A program made the translations under genes and the position numbers. From an uncultured Pirellulaceae bacterium (GTDB lineage: Bacteria; Planctomycetota; Planctomycetia; Pirellulales; Pirellulaceae): a DNA stretch of 36,798 nucleotides. Below are positions 15,051 to 24,134 of this stretch, piece after piece. The DNA lies in assembly GCA_938083195.1 (NCBI GenBank), contig CALKCK010000066.1:1-36798 (forward strand). The letters run 5' to 3'. How positions within the stretch are numbered: the first letter of the stretch is position 1; every line of letters starts with the position of its first letter. Below the pieces are notes generated by a model, which saw only the letters and a list, made by a program, of their open reading frames with translations, did no database searches and was not told where the DNA came from.

Positions 15051-17057
15051 ATGAAATCTAACCTACTGCTTCTTTGCTTCGCCCTAATTTGTCACCCGAT
15101 GACCAATGCCCTGGCGGTTCAACAGCCCAATGTAATTTTAATCATCTGCGATGACCTCAATGACTACGTTGAAGGTTTTGATGGACACCCCCAAACTCAA
15201 ACTCCCAATATCGCCCGCCTGAGTAAGACTGGCGTTACCTTCACTCAGGCTCACTGCAATATCCCCATTTGTGGCCCCTCGCGGGCAAGTCTATTTACTG
15301 GAATTTATCCGCACCATTCCAGTTGCTTCGGATTCACAAAATGGAACGAGTACGAAGTTCTTAAAAATTCTCGAACCTTAATGGATCATTTTCGAGCCAA
15401 TGGCTACCTCACGCTGGGAACAGGAAAGTTAATGCACCACTTGGTTCCCAAAGAGTGGAATCAATACGGCAACCCTGCCGACTATGGCCCCTTCGCCCTT
15501 ACCGGAAGCGATCGCGTAGCTCATCCCGATGTCCCAGCACCCTATCGCGAGATTGGCGCCGTAGACGGTTCGTTTGGCCCCTTGGTCGACATTTCTGGCC
15601 GGACAAATGAAGACGGAGTTCCATTTTCATGGCTTACCGGCGGCTGGGGGAAAACGCGACCGTTAAATATTACAACACAAGAAAATCGTGATCAAACTGC
15701 CGACGAACTTAATTCGCAGTGGGCTGTTGATCGCCTAAAAGAATTCGCCGAAAAACCAGGAGATCAGCCTTTCTTTATGGGCGTCGGTTTCATTCGCCCG
15801 CACACTCCGCTGGTTGTCCCCCAGCGTTTCTTCGACCAATTTCCACTCGATTCGATTGAGTTGCCGGAAATAAAGAAAGGAGATATTGACGATACATTCG
15901 CTCTTTCCATTCGAGGAAACATAGCTACGAAAGAACCAAATTCGACACGCACCATGGACATGGGAAGCCGGTTGTATCAAGACCTTGTCGCGTCCTATGA
16001 TACGCGCGAAGAAGCACTCAAACGATTCATTCAAGCCTATCTCGCCAGTGTTGCTTCGGTAGACGAGTTGATCGGCAATATTATGGATGTCGTGGAACAA
16101 ACGTCGCTCGCCGACAATACGATTATCATCGTAACTAGCGATCACGGGTGGGGCATGGGTGAGAAGGACTATCTTTACAAGAATTCACTGTGGCAGGAAA
16201 GCACGCGAATTCCGCTTGTCATTCGGGCTCCGGGAATTTCACAACCAGGAAGCATTTCCGACCACCCTGTTTCACTCATTGATATCTATCCAACGTTGGT
16301 CGACTTGTGTGACTTAACCGGCGAAACAATGAAGAATACAAAGGGCCGGCCACTCGATGGATTTAGTCTTAAACCGTTTTTAGAGGATGCCCAAACCAAA
16401 ACTTGGGAAGGACCTGAATCCGTGTTAACCGCGCTTTATAAATGGAGAACCAGGTACAACCCCGCCAAAGAAAATTATTCCATTCGATCGGATGACTACC
16501 GATACATTCGCTATGAAAATGGAAAAGAAGAGCTTTATCAAACCAAGTCTGATCCACACGAGTGGAACAATCTGGCAACCGACCCAAGCCACGCAGGCCC
16601 ACTTTCTGCACTGCGGAGCCAACTGATCAAACGAATTCCTACAGAAGAAGATTTGATTCCTAATCAACCAATTTTTAAACCAAAAAAACCCGTCCAATCA
16701 AAACCTTCCGTTAGTGGGAATTCGACAACTGATAAGAAAACCGGCGAATACTGGAAAAATGAATATTTCAAAAAGCATCCGGACGCTGATACAAATGGAG
16801 ATGGAGTCCTGTCTTGGGCTGAACGGAATGCTCATAAACCAAAATTAAATTCCACCCCTGCTCCGAGCAACCAAAGCGCTAAAAAAAACGAGACCAAGCT
16901 AAGTGCTTCCCCGCAAGAAAAACCAATGTCGGACCTGCAATGGAAAGATCATTTTTTCAAACGACATCCCGAGGCAGACGCCGATCAGGACGGAGATTTA
17001 AGCTGGCCTGAATATAAAAAATTCAAAGCTGAACTGGACAAACAAAGTGATAACTAA
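15051..17057 (+). CDS. Type I sulfatase with two C-terminal EF-hand modules
   Basis: The 668-residue protein has a signal peptide (LLLLCFALICHPMTNALAV). The iduronate-2-sulfatase-like domain spans about residues 25-540, with D34-D35 in ICDDLNDYVEGF, formylglycine Cys74 in CGPSRAS, TGKLMHH, and TSDHGWGMGEKDY. After a linker, two EF-hand loops follow. The first is D580-E591 (DTNGDGVLSWAE), preceded by GEYWKNEYFKKHPDA. The second is D643-E654 (DADQDGDLSWPE), preceded by DLQWKDHFFKRHPEA. Both loops keep the calcium ligands at positions 1, 3, 5 and 12. The tail is also present once on the GH50 fusion protein of this operon. This is the first gene of the packed plus-strand set and a close paralogue of the sulfatase at 18609, which lacks the tail. 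Confidence 0.92.
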   Translation: MKSNLLLLCFALICHPMTNALAVQQPNVILIICDDLNDYVEGFDGHPQTQTPNIARLSKTGVTFTQAHCNIPICGPSRASLFTGIYPHHSSCFGFTKWNEYEVLKNSRTLMDHFRANGYLTLGTGKLMHHLVPKEWNQYGNPADYGPFALTGSDRVAHPDVPAPYREIGAVDGSFGPLVDISGRTNEDGVPFSWLTGGWGKTRPLNITTQENRDQTADELNSQWAVDRLKEFAEKPGDQPFFMGVGFIRPHTPLVVPQRFFDQFPLDSIELPEIKKGDIDDTFALSIRGNIATKEPNSTRTMDMGSRLYQDLVASYDTREEALKRFIQAYLASVASVDELIGNIMDVVEQTSLADNTIIIVTSDHGWGMGEKDYLYKNSLWQESTRIPLVIRAPGISQPGSISDHPVSLIDIYPTLVDLCDLTGETMKNTKGRPLDGFSLKPFLEDAQTKTWEGPESVLTALYKWRTRYNPAKENYSIRSDDYRYIRYENGKEELYQTKSDPHEWNNLATDPSHAGPLSALRSQLIKRIPTEEDLIPNQPIFKPKKPVQSKPSVSGNSTTDKKTGEYWKNEYFKKHPDADTNGDGVLSWAERNAHKPKLNSTPAPSNQSAKKNETKLSASPQEKPMSDLQWKDHFFKRHPEADADQDGDLSWPEYKKFKAELDKQSDN

Positions 17058-17169
17058 CCGCGCCGTTCCCATGTAGCGTAAAAACACTGTTTCTCCCTCC
17101 GATTTGTAATTTACTTGCATACCGAGAAAGAGACGTAAGACCACTAATTATTTTCCATTTTGGATTCCA

Positions 17170-18612
17170 ATGAGAGCTCTGCAATTTTTAATCGCGACAC
17201 TGTCTTTTGCCAGTCCTTTGCTATCTACCTCTACGAGCCTGCCTGCCCAGAACCAATCTCGAAAGTCGCCTAACTTAATTGTGGTCATGGCTGATGACCT
17301 TGGATATGCCGACGTCGGTTTCAACGGATGCGTCGACATCCCAACGCCTCACCTTGATTCAATCGCGAATTCCGGGGTGAGGTTCACCAACGCTTACGTT
17401 TCTTACTCCGTTTGCGGTCCCAGTCGTGCTGGATTTATTACCGGTCGATATTCGCAAAGGTTTGGATTTGAGCGCAACCCCCAATATTTGCCAAGCGACC
17501 CCAACATGGGACTACCGTTGAGCGAAACGACCATTGCCGACGCCCTTAGCAAAACAGGGTATCGGTGTGGGGTCGTTGGTAAATGGCATCTTGGCGCCAA
17601 TCAAAAACACCACCCGCTGAACCGAGGATTTCATGAATTCTACGGACACCTTGGTGGCGGCCATCGCTACCTTCCCGAGGACCTGACACTTGAAGATAGC
17701 GCCGCAGCAAGCAATGAGTATGAGAGTTACCGGACTCTGATATTGGATGATCATATTCCGGTCAAAACTACCAAGTATTTAACGGATGAATTTTCAGACG
17801 CTGGCGTCCAGTTTATAGAAAAAAATAAAGAGCAGCCGTTCTTCTTATTTCTATCGTACAACGCGCCGCACTTACCTCTTCAGGCAACACCAAAATATTT
17901 GAACCGATTCAACAACATCAAGAATCCCAAACGTAAAACATATGCCGCCATGGTCAGCGCGGTAGACGATGGAGTGGGCCAACTGCTCGCGACTTTAAAA
18001 AAACATAATTTGGAACAAAACACGCTCATCTTTTTTCTTTCCGACAATGGTGGGCCAACGACAAAAAACGCTTCTCAAAACAGTCCGCTTCGCGGCAAAA
18101 AAGGTGACGTATGGGAAGGTGGTTTCCGCATCCCCTTTGCCGCCCGCTGGCCTGCCAAGTTGCCCAAAGGAAGCGTTTACGATGCTCCCGTCAGCTCGCT
18201 TGATATTTTTGCCACCATCGCGTCGCTAAGTGGTGCCAAAATCGATGAGCAGCGACCACTCGATGGAGTCAATCTCGTGCCCTACGTCCGTGGGGAAATT
18301 AAAACTCCGCCTCATCAGGCTATTTACCTCCGTAAGTTCGATCAGCAACGCTATGCCATACGAAGTGGTGACTACAAGCAAGTCATCCCGTTTGAAGGTG
18401 GAAAATCGCAACTCTACAATTTAAAAAATGATATTGGCGAAACTAAGGATTTAGCTCTTCAGGAGCCGGATACTTTAGCAGAGCTGGAAGCATTACGGAA
18501 AACATGGTCGGCGGAATTGATCGACCCGATTTTTCAAGGGCTTATCCACTTGCCAGCTTTTCAAAAAAAACAAAATCGTAACAAATCTGAAAAGACGGGG
18601 CAGAAAAAATGA
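17170..18612 (+). CDS. Type I sulfatase, arylsulfatase A-like
   Basis: The 480-residue protein has a signal peptide (FLIATLSFASPLLSTSTSLPAQ). The active-site set is visible: D42-D43 in VMADDLGYADVGFN, formylglycine Cys82 in CGPSRAGFITGRYSQRFG, GKWHLG, FLFLSYNAPH, and FLSDNGGPT with the Asp-Asn metal pair. The SPLRGKKGDVWEGGFRIPF block is the usual distal motif. It belongs to a different sulfatase subgroup from its two neighbours, which suggests it attacks a different sulfate position on the same polymer. The C-terminus is lysine-rich. Its TGA overlaps the next ATG (ATGA at 18609-18612), so it is translationally coupled to the next sulfatase. It follows the EF-hand sulfatase by 112 bases. Confidence 0.92.
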   Translation: MRALQFLIATLSFASPLLSTSTSLPAQNQSRKSPNLIVVMADDLGYADVGFNGCVDIPTPHLDSIANSGVRFTNAYVSYSVCGPSRAGFITGRYSQRFGFERNPQYLPSDPNMGLPLSETTIADALSKTGYRCGVVGKWHLGANQKHHPLNRGFHEFYGHLGGGHRYLPEDLTLEDSAAASNEYESYRTLILDDHIPVKTTKYLTDEFSDAGVQFIEKNKEQPFFLFLSYNAPHLPLQATPKYLNRFNNIKNPKRKTYAAMVSAVDDGVGQLLATLKKHNLEQNTLIFFLSDNGGPTTKNASQNSPLRGKKGDVWEGGFRIPFAARWPAKLPKGSVYDAPVSSLDIFATIASLSGAKIDEQRPLDGVNLVPYVRGEIKTPPHQAIYLRKFDQQRYAIRSGDYKQVIPFEGGKSQLYNLKNDIGETKDLALQEPDTLAELEALRKTWSAELIDPIFQGLIHLPAFQKKQNRNKSEKTGQKK

Positions 18613-20228
18613 AATTGTTGTTGTTTGGCTCGCTCGCGATCCTCTGCTCGATCAACCACTGGGTTGCCGCGGATGAACGCCCGAACGTCGTCCTGATCAT
18701 CTGCGATGATCTCAATGATTATGTCGAGGGCTTCGAGGGACACCCTCAGACCCAAACACCGTCCATGAAAGCTTTGGCTAAGTCCGGTGTTTCTTTCGAT
18801 TGTGCTTACAGCAACAATCCCGTTTGCGCGCCCTCTCGTTCTAGTTTTTTAACAGGCATCTACCCACACACTTCCGGCAATTTGTTTTGGGGGAAATGGT
18901 TTGAAAATCCTGTCTTGAAAAACTCAAAAACGATCATGGAACATTTCCGAGACAATGGTTATCACGTGGCAGGATCTGGGAAATTAATGCACCATGGCAA
19001 ACCAAACGAATGGAGTAATTTCAAACACCGCGCGGATTATGGCCCCTCCATTTACGACGGAAATCAACGAGTCGCTCACCCAGACGTGCCAATGCCATTC
19101 CGAGCCATCGGCCCTGTAGATGGCTCCTTCGCACCGCTCTCTAGAGTACCCTATGCCGATGACGGTAATCCAGAAAGTGGATGGATTTATGGCAACTGGA
19201 AAAAACGGCAGCCGTTTCGCTATGTCTCAGAAAACGACCGAGATCCGACTCCCGACGAACGCAATGCAAAATGGGCAGCTGACCAAATTCGTGATTTTGA
19301 AAATCCAGAATTTAAGTCGCCATTTTTCTTAGGCATTGGGTTGATACGTCCTCACACGCCCATTCACGTCCCAAAAAAGTTTTTTGATTTGTTTCCAATC
19401 GAAGATATCCAACTCCCTGTTACCCGCATTGGAGATGCCGAAGACACGTACTACACAGACGTCTATGCTCCCGAGCAAAAAGGCCTGCGGTATTACCAAA
19501 CGTTGTTAGACTCTTACCCCTCTCGAGAGGATGCTCTCAAGGCGTTCACTCAAGCCTATCTTGCAGGAGTCGCTGCAGTGGATGAATGCATTGGAGAAAT
19601 TGTCGATGCGATTGATTCATCACCTGATCCTTCAATCCGCGACAACACAATCATCGTGGTAACGAGTGACCATGGATGGAACATGGGCGAAAAGGATTAC
19701 CTATTTAAAAATTCGCCCTGGGAAGAGAGTACCCGCGTCCCCTTCATTATTCGTGTTCCCGGTTTAAAAGAACCAGGCTCACGCTGCAAACAACCAATTT
19801 CATTGATCGATTTGTACCCAACGCTTATTGATTTATGTGCACTCGACGGAGACACACGTAAAAACAAGCAAGGAGCAAAACTGGATGGTCACAGCATCCG
19901 CCCATTCATCGAAAACCCTAAAAAGGGAACGTGGGACGGCCCCGACACCGCCCTCTCAATGATATTTGTCGGAGAATATTTGAAACTCGACAAAAATCAA
20001 AAATTCAATCTCAAAAACCAAAACTGGTCCATTCGTTCAGCTGATTGGCGATACATCCGGTACCGCAACGGAAGCGAAGAACTCTATGACCACGTCAATG
20101 ATCCTAATGAATGGAACAATCTGGCAACTCACCAAGATCACCAATCCATGCTGCGATCGATGCGTGCCCGTTTAAACGAGATGGTTCCCGAGCTTCAAAT
20201 AAACACAAACACTCAAAGTCCTAACTGA
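18609..20228 (+). CDS. Type I sulfatase, iduronate-2-sulfatase-like
   Basis: The 539-residue protein has a signal peptide (LLLFGSLAILCSINHWVAA). D33-D34 lie in ICDDLNDYVEGFEGHPQTQT, formylglycine Cys73 in CAPSRSSFLTG, then SGKLMHHG and TSDHGWNMGEKDYLFKN. It is strikingly similar along its length to the sulfatase domain at 15051 (shared ICDDLNDYVEGF, GHPQTQTP, DHGWxMGEKDYLxKN and EWNNLAT motifs), pointing to duplication within the operon. It lacks the EF-hand tail. The duplication brackets an unrelated sulfatase, so either a later insertion or a transposed copy is likely. The next gene starts nine bases after its stop. Confidence 0.92.
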   Translation: MKLLLFGSLAILCSINHWVAADERPNVVLIICDDLNDYVEGFEGHPQTQTPSMKALAKSGVSFDCAYSNNPVCAPSRSSFLTGIYPHTSGNLFWGKWFENPVLKNSKTIMEHFRDNGYHVAGSGKLMHHGKPNEWSNFKHRADYGPSIYDGNQRVAHPDVPMPFRAIGPVDGSFAPLSRVPYADDGNPESGWIYGNWKKRQPFRYVSENDRDPTPDERNAKWAADQIRDFENPEFKSPFFLGIGLIRPHTPIHVPKKFFDLFPIEDIQLPVTRIGDAEDTYYTDVYAPEQKGLRYYQTLLDSYPSREDALKAFTQAYLAGVAAVDECIGEIVDAIDSSPDPSIRDNTIIVVTSDHGWNMGEKDYLFKNSPWEESTRVPFIIRVPGLKEPGSRCKQPISLIDLYPTLIDLCALDGDTRKNKQGAKLDGHSIRPFIENPKKGTWDGPDTALSMIFVGEYLKLDKNQKFNLKNQNWSIRSADWRYIRYRNGSEELYDHVNDPNEWNNLATHQDHQSMLRSMRARLNEMVPELQINTNTQSPN

Positions 20229-20237
20229 TCTTTACTT

Positions 20238-23200
20238 ATGATCCCTATGAAAATGAACTCCGCAATCGCATCTCTTTACTTAACAATCGTTGTTTTGTGC
20301 TGCGGTTTTGACGCAACAACCGGATTGGCCAATGAGCCTCCGAACGTCATTTTGTTTCTTATGGACGACATGGGATATGGTGATTGCCGATCTTACAATG
20401 CAGACAGTAAGGTCGCCCTTCCCAATCTCGAACAGCTCGCCACCGACGGCATGCTGTTCACCGATGCTCATTCCCCTTCGTCCGTTTGCGCACCAACCAG
20501 ATACAGCGTCCTAACAGGCAACTACCCTTATCGCGGTAGACTAGAGAACGGCACGTGGATTTTTCATCAGCCCTCTCAAGTCCTCGAAGGTCAGCGAACG
20601 ATTGGTCATCTTATGAAAACAGCGGGCTACCACACCGCGTTTTTAGGAAAGGTCCATCTGGGCGGTCAGATGTTTAGTAAGACCACAGGTGAACCCATTT
20701 CGTGGAAGTACGATTTTCGAGACATTGATTTTTCCCGACAAATTGAAGACAGTCCCTTCAGTTTCGGGTTCGACTACGCCTACGAATTACCACAAGGAAT
20801 TCAGGGGCCACCTTATATCGCCTTTGAAAATGGCCTTCTCGCCGGAAACCCCCAAGAATTAAAAATTTGGGAGGAGGGGACTCATGGCGATTCCATCATC
20901 TTAAAAACTGGATTTGGAACCCCCGACTGGGACACTTCCCAAATCGGACCAATCCTGACGGACAAAGCGATTCAGTTCATCGACCGACACGTTTCCGACA
21001 ATCAGACTGCGGGGCGTCGCAAGCCTTTCTTTATGCACTATTGCACCGAGTCTTGTCACAAACCACACACGCCTCCGCAAGAACTCGATGGCGTAAAAAT
21101 TAAAGGTGTGACAGGAGATTCTCACCTGGACATGCTCTTCGAAGCGGATGTAACGCTCGGAAAGATGATCGATCGACTTCGCCACCATGGAGAACTTAAC
21201 AACACGCTGATTCTTTTTGTAAGTGATAACGGTGGACTTTCGCGAGGCAAGCCGGAGGCTAAAAAACTTGGACACGACTCATGCGGCGGACTTCGCGGTA
21301 GTAAAGCTTCGATTTGGGAGGGAGGCCATCGCATCCCCATGATCGTTAGATGGGGTGACGGTACACCGAACGGATCGGTCATCGCTCCGGGAAGCCGTTC
21401 CGATGCGTTAGTCGGACTCCAGGACATTTATGCGACGTTCGCGAATTTGACTGGGCAAGCCGTCGCGCCGGACCAAGGCCTCGATAGCGAGTCTTTTCTC
21501 GCGGTGCTAAATGGCGACCAACCCAACTCCAATCGAAAATCTCTATTCGTCCAAGCCAATGCGGAACCTCGCCATGGCCAGCAGTTGGCAAAAATGGTGC
21601 GGATGGGTGACTGGAAACTGATTACATCCCGCGAACAGAAACCTCTCCATTTATTTAATCTAGCCTCTGATTTAAAAGAAACGAACGATCTGCTGACTGA
21701 TGAAAAACAGCAGACCAGAGTCGTTCAAATGCGGGCAGAATTAAAACGGATTGTGGAAACCGCACGCAGCACCGAACCCTTACCTGTTTCTGTTTTTAAG
21801 CCAACGAATTCAGCCGATGAGCCAAAGACCCAAGCCAATCAAATTCATACTGCTGAATTATTCCAACCAATCCGAACGTTGAAAATAAAAATTAGCGATC
21901 AATTTGTGGGGAACATCCAACGAGATGGAGACGGTTGGATCGTTCAAGGAAAATCTCCGCTGACTATCGAATTCGTTCCAGACGAAGGAGAGAAGTGGGA
22001 TGTTTCAAAATTCCGCCTCGTTGGCGTCCCACTTTTAAATCGCGAGCCAGGGGTGACGATCGTCGATGGCAAACTTAACAATAGCGACGTGACGGGTTGG
22101 TCACGGCACTGTGTTGGGTTCGGCGTAGCACCGTCGCAGGAAGCTTCGATGCTGGGGTTTGTGTTCCCGCAAGAAGAATCCACCTATCAAGGTCCAGCTG
22201 TTTTCAAGGACCAATTATCCAAACCCAACGGACACAGGATGCACTGGCGACGATTTTATCCCGCCGATGTGCGAACTTTAAAACTGGATATACAATCCTC
22301 CACAGGCAAAGTAAATCTTCGCGTCAGCGCCCCCGTCGTTTGCTGGGAAGCCACGATTGAACGGGATAAAGCCCTCCATGCAATGCCCTATTTAGATGAA
22401 CTTGGACAAGTCAATGCTCTCGATTGGCCTAACAAAATAAAACAGATCTCGGATCTTAAGGCCGCGCTTCTCAATGAATTGGAAACCGCCAAACAAGCTG
22501 CTGAATCCAAAAACCGGAGTCGCTTCGGAGGCTGGAAAGACGGTCCAAAACGGAATCCCACTGGTCATTTTCGAACTGAAAAAGTTGACGGCCGCTGGTG
22601 GCTAATCGACCCGGAAGGCTATCTTTTCTTTTCCGTTGGTATCTGTCTTGCGGGAGATGAATCCGAGACTCCCCTAACCCAAACTCGGCGAGATGCTGGC
22701 TTTTTCGAGTGGCTACCGGATGAGAATCACAAGCTTCGCTGGACCGGATTAAAAAAGAATCAAGGTCAGGAATTCGTCAACTTTCCAGCCATGAATTACG
22801 CCCGGGCTTTGGGACCTAACTGGAAGAAAATCAGCCGAGAAGGGATCCATAACCGAATGCGGACATGGGGTGTCAACACGCTCGGCTCTTGGAGCAGCCA
22901 AGCTCTTCAAGAAGATTCCCAAACCGCCTACACCTTGATTGCCTCCATTTGGTGGCAAGCCAGAAAAAAACTTCCCTCGCCGTTCCGCGATAATTATGAA
23001 TCAGATTTGCGGAAATGTCTTCAAAAATACGCCTCCGTCAAAGACGACCCTTATTGTCTTGGACTATTTTTAGGCAATGAATTCGAGTGGCCCGATCGAC
23101 TGACGCCCGTTATTTTTGAAATGCCAGATGGTGAGTCGACCAAACAGTGGGTGCTTCAACAATTGAAGAAAAAATATTCTTCCCTCGAAGAGCTCAATCA

Positions 23201-24095
23201 AGCTTGGGAAACAAACCATACCCAATGGGAAACGGTTCTTAAGTCTAAAGCAAATGAAATTCCCGCAGCCGCGAGAAAGGACATTGAACCTTACTACTTT
23301 GATTTTGCTAATGCATTTTTCGCCAAATCCAAAAAAGTAATCAACGAAGTGTTACCGAACAAATTATTTCTAGGCTGTCGTTGCCACCGGGGACCCAGCG
23401 TTCTTGGTCGTGCCGCCGCCGGTCATGCGGACGTATTTTCTGTCAATGTTTATGACTCCACGGTTCGAGCCTGGCAGGTCCCCGCAAATGTCGACATGCC
23501 CATTCTTGCTGGAGAGTTTCATATCGGCGCCGTCGATCGAGGCGTGCCCAGCCCAGGGCTTGCATCGGCGTGGAACCAACGACAACGAGGGTTAGCTTTC
23601 AGCAACTATCTTTCGACAGCACTTGCCGATCCCCGATTTGTCGGAATCCATTGGTTTCAGTGGATTGATCAATCCGCCGCGGGGAGAAAAGATCGCGAAA
23701 ATCACCAATGCGGTTTTGTTGATGTAACTGGACGATCCTATCCGGAATTCGTTCACTCGGTTACTCACGCAACGGAGCAAATGTATCAGGCCCGAACCGG
23801 CGAAAATATGAACCGTTTAAAGATTCTTGGGGAACTCATTGCACCGCCGCTAAAGGTCTCGAAGACAGACCACAACGCTCCCCCAGCAAAAAATTCAAGT
23901 GAAATGTCGTCCGCCCAAATCCCAACTCCCCAATCCAGAGATTCGGGCACGAAACAGAACGGCGAGTATTGGAAAAATAAATATTTTGAACGTTTTCCAA
24001 ATGCCGATACCAATGGTGACGGTAGTCTTTCTTGGAAAGAGCATAAAGCGCACAAAATTAAGATCGAAGCTGAAAACCGTGACAAAAAGAAATAA
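20238..24095 (+). CDS. Trimodular sulfatase - GH50-like glycoside hydrolase - EF-hand protein
   Basis: This single uninterrupted frame encodes 1285 residues. A signal peptide (ASLYLTIVVLCCGFDATTGLA) precedes a type I sulfatase (about 35-515) with D43-D44, formylglycine Cys84 in CAPTRYS, GKVHLGG and FVSDNGGLSRG. Residues about 540-710 form a beta-rich domain like the N-terminal CBM-like part of GH50 enzymes. Residues about 755-1190 resemble GH50 beta-agarases: RFGGWKDGPKRNPTGHFRT, WWLIDPEGYLFFSVGI, the putative acid/base Glu948 in LGNEFEW, LFLGCRCHRGPSV, the putative nucleophile Glu1093 in GEFHIGAVDRG, and VGIHWFQWIDQSAAGR. An EF-hand (D1257-E1268, DTNGDGSLSWKE) ends the chain. Family knowledge suggests exo-type cleavage of agar-like galactans coupled to desulfation; other sulfated galactans are possible. 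Confidence 0.88.
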   Translation: MIPMKMNSAIASLYLTIVVLCCGFDATTGLANEPPNVILFLMDDMGYGDCRSYNADSKVALPNLEQLATDGMLFTDAHSPSSVCAPTRYSVLTGNYPYRGRLENGTWIFHQPSQVLEGQRTIGHLMKTAGYHTAFLGKVHLGGQMFSKTTGEPISWKYDFRDIDFSRQIEDSPFSFGFDYAYELPQGIQGPPYIAFENGLLAGNPQELKIWEEGTHGDSIILKTGFGTPDWDTSQIGPILTDKAIQFIDRHVSDNQTAGRRKPFFMHYCTESCHKPHTPPQELDGVKIKGVTGDSHLDMLFEADVTLGKMIDRLRHHGELNNTLILFVSDNGGLSRGKPEAKKLGHDSCGGLRGSKASIWEGGHRIPMIVRWGDGTPNGSVIAPGSRSDALVGLQDIYATFANLTGQAVAPDQGLDSESFLAVLNGDQPNSNRKSLFVQANAEPRHGQQLAKMVRMGDWKLITSREQKPLHLFNLASDLKETNDLLTDEKQQTRVVQMRAELKRIVETARSTEPLPVSVFKPTNSADEPKTQANQIHTAELFQPIRTLKIKISDQFVGNIQRDGDGWIVQGKSPLTIEFVPDEGEKWDVSKFRLVGVPLLNREPGVTIVDGKLNNSDVTGWSRHCVGFGVAPSQEASMLGFVFPQEESTYQGPAVFKDQLSKPNGHRMHWRRFYPADVRTLKLDIQSSTGKVNLRVSAPVVCWEATIERDKALHAMPYLDELGQVNALDWPNKIKQISDLKAALLNELETAKQAAESKNRSRFGGWKDGPKRNPTGHFRTEKVDGRWWLIDPEGYLFFSVGICLAGDESETPLTQTRRDAGFFEWLPDENHKLRWTGLKKNQGQEFVNFPAMNYARALGPNWKKISREGIHNRMRTWGVNTLGSWSSQALQEDSQTAYTLIASIWWQARKKLPSPFRDNYESDLRKCLQKYASVKDDPYCLGLFLGNEFEWPDRLTPVIFEMPDGESTKQWVLQQLKKKYSSLEELNQAWETNHTQWETVLKSKANEIPAAARKDIEPYYFDFANAFFAKSKKVINEVLPNKLFLGCRCHRGPSVLGRAAAGHADVFSVNVYDSTVRAWQVPANVDMPILAGEFHIGAVDRGVPSPGLASAWNQRQRGLAFSNYLSTALADPRFVGIHWFQWIDQSAAGRKDRENHQCGFVDVTGRSYPEFVHSVTHATEQMYQARTGENMNRLKILGELIAPPLKVSKTDHNAPPAKNSSEMSSAQIPTPQSRDSGTKQNGEYWKNKYFERFPNADTNGDGSLSWKEHKAHKIKIEAENRDKKK

Positions 24096-24134
24096 ACTTT
24101 AAGCAAACCAACTTTTAACTTCTTTAGAATTCCC

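Noticed and set aside
20238..24095. Possibility that the sulfatase-GH50 gene is two genes fused by a lost stop codon.
   Set aside because: The frame continues through a coherent linker into the beta-rich domain usual before GH50 catalytic domains. No start signal is seen at the junction, and codon use stays uniform.
14966..24131. Similar short strings (TTTACTTAT, AATTTACTT, TTTAGAATT) before several operon genes, near 14970, 17108, 20231 and 24123.
   Set aside because: They are short and AT-rich, at varying distances and spacing from the starts. Chance similarity is more likely than a shared operator.
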